DNA of 64,000 nucleotides from Areca catechu (taxonomy: Eukaryota > Streptophyta > Magnoliopsida > Arecales > Arecaceae), in contig CM038053.1 of assembly GCA_021397845.1 (NCBI GenBank), forward strand, positions 112,939,825 through 113,003,824. Reading direction: 5' to 3'. The notes under the pieces are model-generated. The model was not told where the DNA came from. It did not search any database and saw only the letters and a list, made by a program, of their open reading frames with translations. Shown piece by piece: positions 24,431 through 34,100 of the stretch; positions within the stretch are counted from its first letter, which is position 1; each line of letters begins with the position of its first letter. The translations under genes and the position numbers were made by a program.

Positions 24431-25308
24431 AACCTTAATCCATGCAATTAGTAGTCACTTTAGTGTTGATTGCTTGTTTTGCTATGACTCTTGCATGATT
24501 AGTTCATATTACATATATGATATGCTATGTTCCTAGTAATTGCTTCGGATTTGGTTTGTCACCATGGCCGTCCGATCATAGGAGCTAAGTAGGGTTTAAA
24601 AGCCCTCTCTTCTCATTCAATGGGATCTCCTATGGCATGTTGGGGTGCTGCTATGGCCTTATCCCATGAACAAGTGAGGTGAATGGATTGTTGTATGAAT
24701 CATGCTATGGTTATGTATATTAGGGTTAATATGCTTGGATTACAGGTTGGCCTCTAAGAGTGAGGCTTCTTAAAGGAGAAGCTATGCCGTCTACACCATC
24801 TTCAAGCCTACGCTGATCTCCAGATCAAGATCCAAGGAGGAAGAAGAAGATGAAGCCCAGTTCGCTCCACGAAGATGATAAAAGATGGGGACGTGACATC
24901 AACCAACTTCTCGACATGGCTGTGCCAATCGACTTCGAAATCTTTGTTCCTATTTTCCTTAGTTTATTTAATTATTATTTTTAATTTCTTGTAATTGAAT
25001 TGTTTTTTAATTAATGCAATATTTATGCACTTTAAATTCTTGTTTTCACTTGTATTGCAAGTAGATGCTAACATTTGATTAGGAGATTGACCGTACTCCA
25101 GTTTTATTTTTTTACACTTTTAATTTTTATTTACCCACTTCAATCTATTTTTTTTTTAAAATCAAATATTTCAAATCATATTAAGCATTGCCTTCTTCGT
25201 GGATTTGACCCAACACATCATTTCTATATGTTTTTAATTTTTTTAAGAAGTCGGTTAATTTAAACTGATGGCCATGGTGTCTTAACGACAACATCGTGAC
25301 CTATCTGT
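24431..25308 (+). other. copia-2 leader and empty interior
   Basis: The stretch after the primer-binding site holds the leader module and then non-coding, partly purine-rich sequence (24770-24960) and AT-rich sequence. There is no gag, protease, RT or integrase similarity. Homology to the copia LTR resumes at about 25309. The element is therefore either a non-autonomous derivative or has lost its whole coding region by deletion. Confidence 0.6.
24564..24634 (+). promoter_or_regulatory. copia-2 leader module: five-codon upstream ORF running into a Y-shaped inverted repeat
   Basis: CACCATGG gives a strong start context. The ORF reads M-A-V-R-S-stop (24564-24581). Its stop lies inside the 5' arm of a perfect 8-bp inverted repeat, CATAGGAG (24577-24584) with CTCCTATG (24627-24634). 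Between the arms are two small hairpins: AGGGT/GCCCT (24591-24595 with 24602-24606) and TCTC/GGGA (24611-24614 with 24622-24625). The same layout with different stem bases occurs in gypsy-2 (30437-30507) and in the A element (50147-50201, minus). The structure is read by eye from the sequence; its function is inference. Confidence 0.65.
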
Positions 25309-26165
25309 AAGATTTAAGTTCCTATGAACCCTAGTAAAAAATGTTCATAGTCATTGGATCATCGATTCAGGGATCGATGTTTTCAAAAAGACTAGCACAT
25401 CCTATATATGCTCGATGAAGAGGGTGGTTGGTATCACAGCCACTTGCACAGGGACACTAATACAAGGATGTGGGTGCTCATTAGGATTTGAGTTCACTGA
25501 ATTGATCCACCTTAAGAATATCTTATGGAGGTATTACTACTTGTCAAAAGATGGTTCTCGTAGTGGGAGTTGTGCAAGTGATCTTTAGACCTGTGATCAC
25601 CATGGTTCCTTATGCACATAAAGCCATATTTTGGTTCATACTAACTCATGACAAAGAGTCATATACAAGCTGTTCTCGGATATGGTGGAGTGTGTATGAA
25701 TGATGTGAGTGGATCAACAAGGAATCAATCACTCATAGTAAGATTAAAACTTATCCCATGTAATTTCTTTGATTGCTGACTCAAGAAGTCTTTGATCAAA
25801 GTAAGATGAGATTAGATAGAGATTCTAATCTTTCATCAGTCGAGTCTTCACTATTGAATTGAGATTCAAAAGGATAAGTACCAGGATTTGACAATTCTCC
25901 ATACCCATCACTTATTCGGGATAAAGGGAGATCAAAGGACTGATTTACATGGTAAATTCTTACTGAAGGATATTTTGATAATTTCTACCAAATTTTTCAT
26001 CTTTCGGGAGCTGGTTCAAATTAGAAACTCAGATTAGCTTGATTTGACCTAATTAAATCAATCAATTTTGATTGGATCAAAATGGCTTGGACCTAGACCT
26101 ACTGTTGGCTATATGTGGAACCCAAAGGGTCACACATATTAGGGAATTGACCGAGGAAGTTGATA
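25309..26165 (+). repeat. copia LTR fragment (same family as copia-2)
   Basis: The sequence matches 20780-21720 of the copia-2 LTR: 'gactagcacatcctat', 'gagggtggttgg' and 'gtgggtgctcattagg' follow in the same order. Both LTR ends are missing. It may be the 3' LTR of copia-2 after a deletion through the interior, or a separate fragment. Confidence 0.75.
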
Positions 26166-26491
26166 TGGTAGGATCGCTGATGTGGAGGCCCTCTCAAATC
26201 TAATTGGTGGCCATGTTGGTGAAAGATGCCACTTGGCAGAAGATGCCTCCTGGATGCCACATTCGGAGTTCCCCTTAGCTAGAGTGGCTCTCCTAAGGTC
26301 ATGCCTTGCCTCTCGAGCCCCTGGTCGGAGTGGCTTCTTTGAGGTCGAGCCATGGCCGAGGTCATGCCTCACCTCTTGAGCCCCTTGGCCAAAGTGGCTC
26401 CCCCGAGGTCGAGTCCCGATCGAGGTCGTGTCTTGCTTCTCGAGCCCCTCAATCGGAGTGGCTCCCTCAAGGTCGAGCCCCGACCGAGTGA
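26166..26491. repeat. GC-rich minisatellite-like block (about 63-bp units)
   Basis: Units begin GAGTGGCT and contain 'gaggtcgagcc' and 'tctcgagcccct': 26282-26327 (short unit), 26328-26390, 26391-26455, and a partial unit to 26491. GC content is far above the flanks. Open frames here come from the repeat and are not convincing genes. The block lies between two copia LTR pieces and may belong to an unrecognised element. Confidence 0.65.
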
Positions 26492-28417
26492 AGGGAAAGC
26501 AAAATGAGCAAGCATCTCAGAAAAAAATATATTTTAAAATAATTTTAAAATAAGCATAGCGAAAGCTTGGTAGATCGATCAAAGTGATCTATGAATCTGC
26601 CTGCAATAGGAACAAGTATGATAACATAGCATGCAAAAGACATCATAAATAAGAAAAGAATCAAAAAGGTATAAGGATAACTTACAGTTATACCTTTAGG
26701 AGGAGGTTGTGAAAAGCCCTCGAGCCATAGTCGTGTCTGGCCTCTACGGGTTGTTCACACCAGGGCTTGATTTTGATCAACTCCTTAGAGTACTAGCTCC
26801 TTGTGATCCCTGAGGCCGATCTACTTCATATTGGAAGACAAGGAGGAGAGGTAGAACCCTTCCTGACTAGCTCTCTTACCAAGACGTAGCTTGAGTGCTA
26901 GGTAGTCACACACCCAAAACCCTAGTCCTCCCAAGCCCCTTTTCATTTCACTCTCAGAATTTCAGCAATCTCATTCAACAAGAAAACTCTTCATTTTATT
27001 TTTTTTCTCTCTTTTTTTTTCAACCAGCAGCCCTTTAAACAAACCTTATTTATAGAGGCAACCATAAAAGGGAGAAAGAGGAAGAAGAAGTGATTGGGGG
27101 TGAAGGTCAAGGGCCATACTAAATTGGCTCTAAGCTCAAAAGGCAAGAATGACCATCATTCCATGAAAGCTTGGAGCCAAAACCAACCAAAATTTGAAAT
27201 TCAAATTAAGGTCAAAACATTCAAAATAATGACCATCATTCCATGAAGCCTAGGAGCCAAAACCAACCAGAATTTGAAATTTGAATTGATGTCAAAACCT
27301 TTCAAGAATTCTTTCTAGAATTTTTGCTCATCATAGCCAAGTGTCGACACTTCCTAGTGTCGACTTTCCAAGTGTCGACACTTGCAAGTGTTGACACTTC
27401 CAAGTGTCGACACTTGGAAGTGTCGACACTTGGAACATGGTCAATCAAATTGACCTCCAGTGACAGTAAATGATTATCAATCGTCGATCAGCCTTTTGAT
27501 CAGATAGAAATCCCTTTGGTGTGTGACCCCATAGGTTCGAACACTAAGCTGGTAGCACTGGAACATTTTCAGTACTAGTCAAAGTCATCATCTAGTAATG
27601 ATACCCGACGTTCGGATAGGTCAAAGATTGTAGAGCAACTTTCTAGAACCTTTTGTATATGGTTATCGCATAATTCATTCCTTTGACCTCAAAATGCTCA
27701 GGATGACCTAGGATTTGACTGCCAACCCTAACCTGGTACATCTAGATCGTGTCTCAACCTTACAAGTTATGTTACTCCTAACAAGAACTACCCTAGCCAA
27801 GGTTTTGCTAAATTGAGACATAGCGAGTCATTCACTCCAAACCATTTGAAGGGGTCAATCCCATCTTGATCCACCACTACTCCATAAGTACTTGACTGTA
27901 CCCAAAAGTCTTTCATTATTAGATTAGAAACTCACATAGTCCAATACCAAAGTACAGTGAGTTGCTTGCAAGCTACCATGGTGACCTCAGGTATGAGAAA
28001 CATATATACTCATATCCCTTCTCGAGCAACCCTTTGGTAGAATGGAGCTCTGCAGTTGGTCATGTTCAGTGAGATGTCATACATTTTACCTGTATATCAT
28101 ATCAGTATCTCTACACTCCTTGGTTAAGAGGATAATCAATAAATATGACAATAACAACCCACACTTGATACATCGCCATTCTATAATAATGTATACTTTG
28201 GTTGTGAACCAGTTTAAGAACTACTTGATATATCCTCTCTATATCAAATATAATATAGTTCTAAGGACTCCATCAAACAAGAGTTCTTTTCAAAAAAATA
28301 CACATGTAATGAACAGCCAAAAGAATAACTTTTATTCACTAAAAATTCATATATAATTATAAAATAGCACAACCATTTATAGTATAGATGATTAGCTTTA
28401 GGACATAATTCCCAACA
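26492..28417 (-). repeat. copia-3 LTR (minus strand), outer end uncertain
   Basis: On the minus strand it starts TGTTGGGAATTATGTCC at 28417, right after the copia-type polypurine tract, so it is the 3' LTR. A TATA-like CTATAAATAA lies at 27046-27055 on the minus strand, about 1.36 kb in. A GTGTCGACAC array sits at 27338-27433. The far end is not marked by a primer-binding site or a clear CA and is placed only where the GC-rich block begins. The LTR start resembles those of copia-1 and copia-2, but the body differs. Confidence 0.75.
27338..27433 (-). repeat. Palindromic motif array in the copia-3 LTR
   Basis: About six near-contiguous copies of CAAGTGTCGACACTTG, one every 16-18 bases. The motif is identical to the one in the Sirevirus LTRs, although copia-3 is not a Sirevirus by its RNase H or its LTR ends. 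It lies in U3, upstream of the TATA-like box. Confidence 0.88.
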
Positions 28418-28681
28418 ACTCCCACTTGGACTAAAGCTAATTAGTACAGAATCTTAATCCCATTTTACATTTACAACTGTCATACTCTTAAACTTCGATG
28501 ACTTTAGTAAAGGGGTCGGCGAGGTTCTCCTTTCCATCGATCTTCTGAAGGTCAATATAACCTCATTCCATGATCTCTCATACAAGGTGATATCACCGTA
28601 GAATGTGTTTTGTGCGGTGTGAGACTTTGGCCTTTGGCTTGAGCAATGGCTCCAGTGTTGTCATAATACACCGGAATAGGA
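28418..28681 (-). pseudogene. copia-3 RNase H C-terminus and polypurine tract
   Basis: Read from 28681 downwards this gives the final RNase H block of an Angela/Tork-like copia: a PVYYDNTGAIAQAK segment, a degraded KTH...L region and a degraded PLTK segment, with stops. The tract CCAAGTGGGAGT (minus) at 28418-28431 precedes the LTR. The pol reading is cut at 28686 by the LTR of gypsy-2. The remainder should lie beyond the right edge of the window. Confidence 0.85.
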
Positions 28682-28686
28682 CCATC

Positions 28687-30371
28687 TGGTGTGGGCACCA
28701 GAATTAGAAAGAGGCTTCTAAACCCTCTATAGATCTCTAACTAGGGTTTAGTCTGTTGGGTTCTGTAATAAGGCTTCAAGCCTATGCAATTCTTTACTTT
28801 GAGTCATGCACTTTATTTTAGTCCTGTACCTTGGCCAATTTGGTCAAGTTAGATCGATAAACCCTGTATTTAGTTGAATTGATCCAAGTCCGAGTCTACT
28901 TGAAGATTGGACCCAAGCCTGTTTGAAGAAGAAGTGGACATTAAGTCTAGCCCAATTACTATTGGGCCAAGCCATCTCCCATGTCTTGAAGGATGCCAAT
29001 TCAACCCTAGGGTGCCACCTCATCATCCCATGTGGTGCCACTTCACCTTGCCAAGTGGGCGGCACAAATCAAGAAGAAGTGCTGACTTCTTGGATGCCAT
29101 TAAGCCAAAGGGGACAACATCACTTGATACAAGCATCCCTTCCCTCCCCCTATCAAGAAACCTTCCAAAAGGACCATGGGTGGCCAAGGTAGAGGATTCA
29201 AATGGGAGACCACATTCTTCCCTTCCCTCCTCCTATCATGTTTCTCTCCAAAGATGGGTGGGTGGCCAAGGAAAGTCAAAGGGAGATGAAGATTTGTGAG
29301 GACATAAGCCTTGTTACAAGCCCCATATCATATTTCTCTCCAAAGATAGGTGGGCGGCCATGGAAAGTCAATGGGAGTTGAAGATTTGTGAGGATGTAAA
29401 CTTTGCTACAAGTCCCATATCATTCCTTCTTCACAAAATGTGTGATCGGCCATCAAAGACCAAGGGCACCATGATCCACCTTCTAAGCCCTAAATCAAGC
29501 CATGCCTAAACACAAGCAAAGCTATGGTTGGCCAAGGAGAAAAAAATTTTCAAAACTCTAAGTGCCTTCTCAAATGAAGACTTGTAATTTTCTTTTTGAA
29601 TTTGAATGGGTCATAAGGTGCCTATATAAAGGGCCTTACCCCCTCCCTTCTATGGCTAATTTTGAATGAATGAAAAAGAAAAGTTTGAGTGATATTCTTC
29701 TAGTTTGCCTTCGTTCCTTAAGAACGTCGATCTCCGTTAGGGAGAGCCTTCATCGTCGAGCGTCGAGTGGTGTGAGGGCCCAAGCTACCATCTCTTCCAT
29801 ACAAGCCATCTTCCATCTTCAAGTTTGGAGGTCATCTAGATGATCCAACTGGGCACCTAGCAAGAAGTCCCCCCCATCATCACCATCTCCAACCTTGTTC
29901 CCTCATTTCTTCTTGCTTATTGTGGACTCCTAACCTTTCTCTTGATTGCTCGTAGGTCCTCCAGGTGCCATGAACATGGAATCAGTCTCCCTTGCCGTCG
30001 TGACCATCGGATGGAAAGCTGGCGCATCCACAGGGTTGACAGCTTGATTCTCCAGGCCGCATCCACGAGAGTGAGTGAACTCGGCATCGAGCCCATCAGA
30101 GCTTTACAAGGTTTGCAATCCTAAACTCCTAAGTTGGTATTGATCTAAGAGCAAAGTCCTACGAGATTTCTCAATCCCGGGATCCTCTTCTTATCCTTGT
30201 TTAGGGACTTATTTGCTTGCTAGAAGTTCTTATTGTTATTGAAACCCTAGATCTGCTCTTGCTTGTCTTTGGGAATCATTAACCCCATTGAAAAAAAAAA
30301 AACTAAAAATTACAAAAGAACAATCACTTGCATCATCCATCTCATCTCCACATCTAGTTAGTCCCACATCA
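28687..30371 (+). repeat. gypsy-2 5' LTR (about 1685 bp)
   Basis: It starts TGGTGTGGGCACCAG and ends TAGTCCCACATCA, followed after four bases by a primer-binding site. It is homologous to the LTR-A copies at 45380-46927 and 50277-51862 (minus). A 92-bp tandem duplication begins at 29241 and 29333 ('tttctctccaaagat'). A TATA-like CCTATATAAAGG lies near 29621-29632. CCATC (28682-28686) is the candidate left target duplication in copia-3. Confidence 0.88.
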
Positions 30372-30375
30372 TGTT

Positions 30376-30388
30376 TGGTATTAGAGCC
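30376..30388 (+). promoter_or_regulatory. gypsy-2 primer-binding site
   Basis: TGGTATTAGAGCC lies four bases after the LTR end. It has one C-to-T change from the usual plant initiator-Met tRNA match. Gypsy-3 has the same variant at 39964-39976. Confidence 0.88.
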
Positions 30389-30436
30389 AAGTTAGGACTT
30401 AGCATCTTCTTAAGTACTTGAATTGGGTGCTTCACC

Positions 30437-30507
30437 ATGGCCGTCCGGACATAGAAAAAAGAAGGGCTGCAAGACCCTCACATCCCATTTCACGGGGATT
30501 TTCTATG
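30437..30507 (+). promoter_or_regulatory. gypsy-2 leader module: five-codon upstream ORF and Y-shaped inverted repeat
   Basis: CACCATGG opens the ORF M-A-V-R-T-stop (30437-30454). The outer arms are CATAGAAAA (30450-30458) and TTTTCTATG (30499-30507), a perfect 9-bp pair. Inside are AGGG/CCCT (30463-30466 with 30475-30478) and TCCC/GGGA (30483-30486 with 30495-30498). The outer stem differs from copia-2 on both arms in a way that keeps pairing. Confidence 0.65.
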
Positions 30508-31162
30508 GCATGTAGGGGTGTCGATGTGATTGACCCTTGAAGGGGAACATAAGGAGATAGGTTTAGATCTATAAAAAAAAAAGTTTTGCATCTTTGATTT
30601 TAGCATTTTAGAAATTCAGCATTATAGTACATAGTCTACTATTTTAGTTATTTCTACCTATAGAAATCTCTAATTTTTGTGATTCTTATTTTGATAGATT
30701 CTGAACATTTGAAAGTATTTTAGAGAATTTTCTTAGATTTTATTGCAGTCTGTAGAACTCCTACATGCTGGAATACTACCTGAGAACAAATTTGTTCTGA
30801 AAATCCCAGCAAGTGCATCTCATCCCACTTTCATTTTTCATATAGTTTTGTTTTGCAATTAGGTTAATATTTTGTTATTTCCAGCATCTTATTTTCTACT
30901 ATCACACATAAAAAAAAAAATTCAAAACACAAAAAAAAAAAATTTAGGTACATTTCGTTAGATCATTTGTATGCCATCAATTTTATAATTTACTTAAGGG
31001 TGTCAATATCATAAGATAAGGGAAGGAAGTCATTACCTTTCCTTAGCCAAAAACAACCACCCTTGAATTTCGATCCCAAACCTAATAAAATATAGTAGCA
31101 ACCTAACAGATTAGAGACATCAATGAGTTTGACCATATTGGGGAAGCTGGTTGCATACAACC
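30508..31162 (+). other. gypsy-2 leader, continued
   Basis: Non-coding, AT-rich sequence, homologous to the leader of the A element (for example the run near 30770-30790 and the minus strand near 49880-49910). It ends at the target duplication CAACC (31158-31162), where B1 is inserted. No gene is seen. Confidence 0.7.
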
Positions 31163-32552
31163 TGATGTGGTGATGGCGGACACGAAGAAACCTGGGGTTA
31201 TTCAGAAATGGGAAAAAAAAAAAATCTAAAGCAAATCAAGGATCGTGGGAGCGCTAAGAAGCCTCCCGGGACTAGGATAGGACGACCCCGAAAATCCTAA
31301 AATATCCAGACTCTTTTGATATTCAGTTTTCTTGGCGGAGGTGGCGAAGGAAGGACGGGGATGGGAGACGGGACTGGAACTCATGGACCTTGGGACTCAT
31401 CCTAACGAAGAGACCTTTCACCTCTAAGGCATTACGCCCTCCTCGATACTTGGAGGCGCTAGGATGAATCTCAAGGTCACGAGAAGAAACAGGGATAGAC
31501 ATGAAGATGGGAGAAAAGAATTGAGATACCTAGGGCCTCACACCCCTCGATGTCCCGAAGGATGAAGGCAAGTTGGGGCCTCACACCCCTCGATGTCCCG
31601 AAGGATGAAGGCAAACGGGCCTCAGCCCATAACCACATACAAGTGGAAAAACAATTTCAAAAATTCATTTTTCATCAACTACTTTATTACAAGAGGAGTA
31701 TGGATATTTATAGATGCCCAAATCCCTTTTAAAATTCAAAAATAAAATCCCCTAAAATCCTCCCTTGATTTTGAATTCAAATTCAAAATCAAAATCCCAA
31801 ATTTTCCAAATTACATTCATTAAAAAAAATACCAAATAAATCCTGTTTATTTGAATTTTGAAATTCCCCTCCACTTTCAAATTCGTGTCGCTCCAAGATT
31901 CGTGCAGAACAGTCTCCTTCTAGCTGCTTTGAGAAGCGTGAGAAGCTTCTTGGGTTGCTTTGATAAGCATGTACAAAACTCCACGGTCGAGCAATAGGGG
32001 GGCCGGATCTCCAGCGGCCGATGGTGGGGCAGCACGGCGGCGGGGCGGCACGACAGCATGGGGCGTCACGGGTGCCTGTTCACCTTCCGTGGCCGTGGGC
32101 GGCCGCTTGGCATCGCCGAGGCCTCCTGCTGGCCGGGTGGGGGCCAGGGGCGACAGGCGACAGGGCGGCTGCAGGCGGGCGGCAGCAGGCGGGTGGCGGT
32201 GGCGGAGGGCCGTGGGCGACGGTTGGTCTTCCCACGGTCGACCATTCATCTTTCGCTGGCGGGGAGGCGGACGTCGAGGTTTCGACGAGGGTGGGGTCGA
32301 TGGGCATCAACGGGTGGCCCTTCGGAGACGGCCAGGGATTGGGAACGACGGATCTGAGACCGGCAGCGAAAAAATTGGTGTTATGGGCGATGGTTTTGAG
32401 GAAGAAGAAGACAGGAATAGTAGAGGGACAATTCGGGAATAAACCTAGAATAGAATAGCAATAAAAAGGATAGGTAGAATAGCAGGAATAACTAAAAAAA
32501 TCTATAAAAAATATAAAAAGAGAAATCCGGATGGGTTTCGGGTCCCCCATCA
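31163..32552 (-). repeat. B1 3' LTR (1390 bp)
   Basis: U3 contains a very GC-rich island (about 31950-32420) that is open in several frames on both strands. A TATA-like CTATAAATAT lies on the minus strand near 31703-31712. Downstream is a 43-bp tandem repeat ('gggcctcacacccctcg...'), two copies at 31533-31618. The U5 end reads CACCACATCA on the minus strand. Confidence 0.9.
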
Positions 32553-32635
32553 TTCTCCTGCAGCACGAAGACCTCGACTCCGACGAGTTTGAGGATGAAG
32601 CAAATTCTAGTCCGCTGCTGGCTCTGATACCAATT
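32553..32635 (-). other. B1 interior: primer-binding site and polypurine tract only
   Basis: On the minus strand the right LTR is followed by the spacer AAT, then TGGTATCAGAGCC (plus 32620-32632), about 55 bases of Glu/Asp-codon-like but unrecognised sequence, and the purine tract GCAGGAGAA just before the left LTR. It has the two sites needed for reverse transcription and nothing else. The chimeric element carries the same interior at 45296-45375. Confidence 0.92.
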
Positions 32636-34095
32636 TGATGTGGTGATGGTAGACATGAAGAATCCCGGGGTTATTCGGAAATGGGAAAAAAAAAATCTAA
32701 AGCAAATCAAGGATCGTCGGAGGGCTAAGAAGCCTCTCGGGACTTGGATAGGACGACCCCGAAAATCCTAAAATAGCCAGACTGTTTTGATTTTTAGTTT
32801 TCTTGACGGAGGTGGCGAAGGAAGGACGGGGATGGAAGACAGGGGACTGGAACCCATAGACCATGGGACTCATCCTAACGAAGAGACCTCTCACTTCTAA
32901 GGCATTACGCCCTCCTCGATACTTGGAGGCGCTAGGAGGAATCTCAAGGTCACGAGAGGAAACAGAGATAGACATGAAGATGGGAGAAAAGAATGGAGAT
33001 ACCTGAGGCCTCACACCCCTCGATATCCCGAAGGACGAAGGCAAGTTGGGGCCTCACACCCCTCGACGTCTCGAAGGATGAAGGCAAGATGGGACCTTAC
33101 ACCCCTGGACGTTTCGAAGGACGAAAGCAAATGGGCCTCAGCCCATAACCACACACAAATGGAAAAACACTTTCAAAATTCATTTTTCATCAACTACTTT
33201 ATTACAAGAGGAGTATGGGTATTTATAGAAGCCCAAATCCCTTTTGAAATTCAAAAATAAAATCCCTGAAATCCTTCCTTGATTTTGAATTCAAATTCAA
33301 AATCAAAATACCAAATTTCCCAAATTACATTCATTAAAAAAAATACCAAAAAAATCCCATTTATTTGAATTTTGAAATCCCCCTCCGCTTTGAAATTCAT
33401 GTCGCTCCAAAATTCATGTAGAACAGTCTCCTTCTAGCTGCTTTGAGAAGCGTGAGAAGCTTCTTGGCCTTCTTTGAGAAGCGTGTAGAAAACTCCACAG
33501 TCGAGCAATAGGGGGGGCGGGATCTCGGTGGCCGGTCCAACGTGCGACGGTGGGGCGGCACGGTGGCGCGCCAGCGAGCAGGCGATGGCGGCATGGGGCG
33601 TCACGGGTGCCCATTCACCTTCCGTTGCCGTGGGTGGCGACTTGGCACCAGCGAGCCCTCTAGCCGCCTGGTGGGGGCCAGGGGCGGCGGGCGGCAGGGC
33701 GGCTACAGGCGGGCGGCTGGGCGGCAGCAAGCATGCGGCGGTGGCGGAGGGCCGTGGGCGACGGTTGGTCTTCCTACGGCCGACCCTTCATCTTCCGTTT
33801 GTGGGGAGGCGGATGCCGGGGTTTCCGGCGAGGGAGGGGCTGGCGTGCACCGGTGGGCAGGCCGATGGAGACTGCCGGGGATCGGGCACGGTGGATCTGG
33901 GACCAGCAGCAGAAAAATCGATGTTCTGGGCGATGGTTTTTAGGAAGAAGAAGACAGGAATAGCAGAGGGATAACTCGAGAATAAACCTAGAATAAAATA
34001 GGAATAAAAAGGGATAGGTAGAATAGAGGGAATAACTAAAAAAATTCTAAAAAAAATAAAAAGAGAAACTAGGATGGGTTTCGGGTCCCCCATCA
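32636..34095 (-). repeat. B1 5' LTR (1460 bp)
   Basis: It matches the left LTR along its length. Visible differences include three instead of two copies of the 43-bp repeat (33005-33132) and changes in the GC-rich island (33480-33960). A TATA-like CTATAAATACC lies on the minus strand near 33219-33229. Because both LTRs were copied from one template at insertion, the copy-number difference arose afterwards. Confidence 0.9.
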
Positions 34096-34100
34096 CAACC

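Larger units (their letters stand above)
31163..34095 (-). mobile_element. B1: complete minimal LTR retrotransposon with an 83-bp interior
   Basis: Two LTRs (31163-32552 and 32636-34095; on the minus strand TGATGGGGGACC...CACCACATCA) enclose only 83 bp. The perfect duplication CAACC flanks it (31158-31162 and 34096-34100). The primer-binding site lies next to the right LTR, so the element reads on the minus strand. It has no coding interior and must have used enzymes from another element. It resembles TRIM or SMART elements in its tiny interior, but its LTRs are much longer than is usual for them. It interrupts the gypsy-2 leader. Confidence 0.93.

Noticed and set aside
28042..28356. A 104-codon frame in the copia-3 LTR
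   Set aside because: It lies on the strand opposite to the element, in U3, and its sequence has no recognisable features. Probably chance in AT-rich DNA.
28907..29299. A 130-codon frame in the gypsy-2 LTR
   Set aside because: It lies in U3 before the TATA-like box, spans a tandem duplication, and overlaps another open frame on the same strand. No domain is visible.
31960..32458. Long overlapping open frames on both strands in the GC-rich part of the B1 LTR (also 33528-33974 and 44544-45119)
   Set aside because: They arise because GC-rich sequence has few stop codons. They are open in several frames at once, are not aligned between the three LTR copies, and are rich in Gly, Arg and Ala without any recognisable domain.
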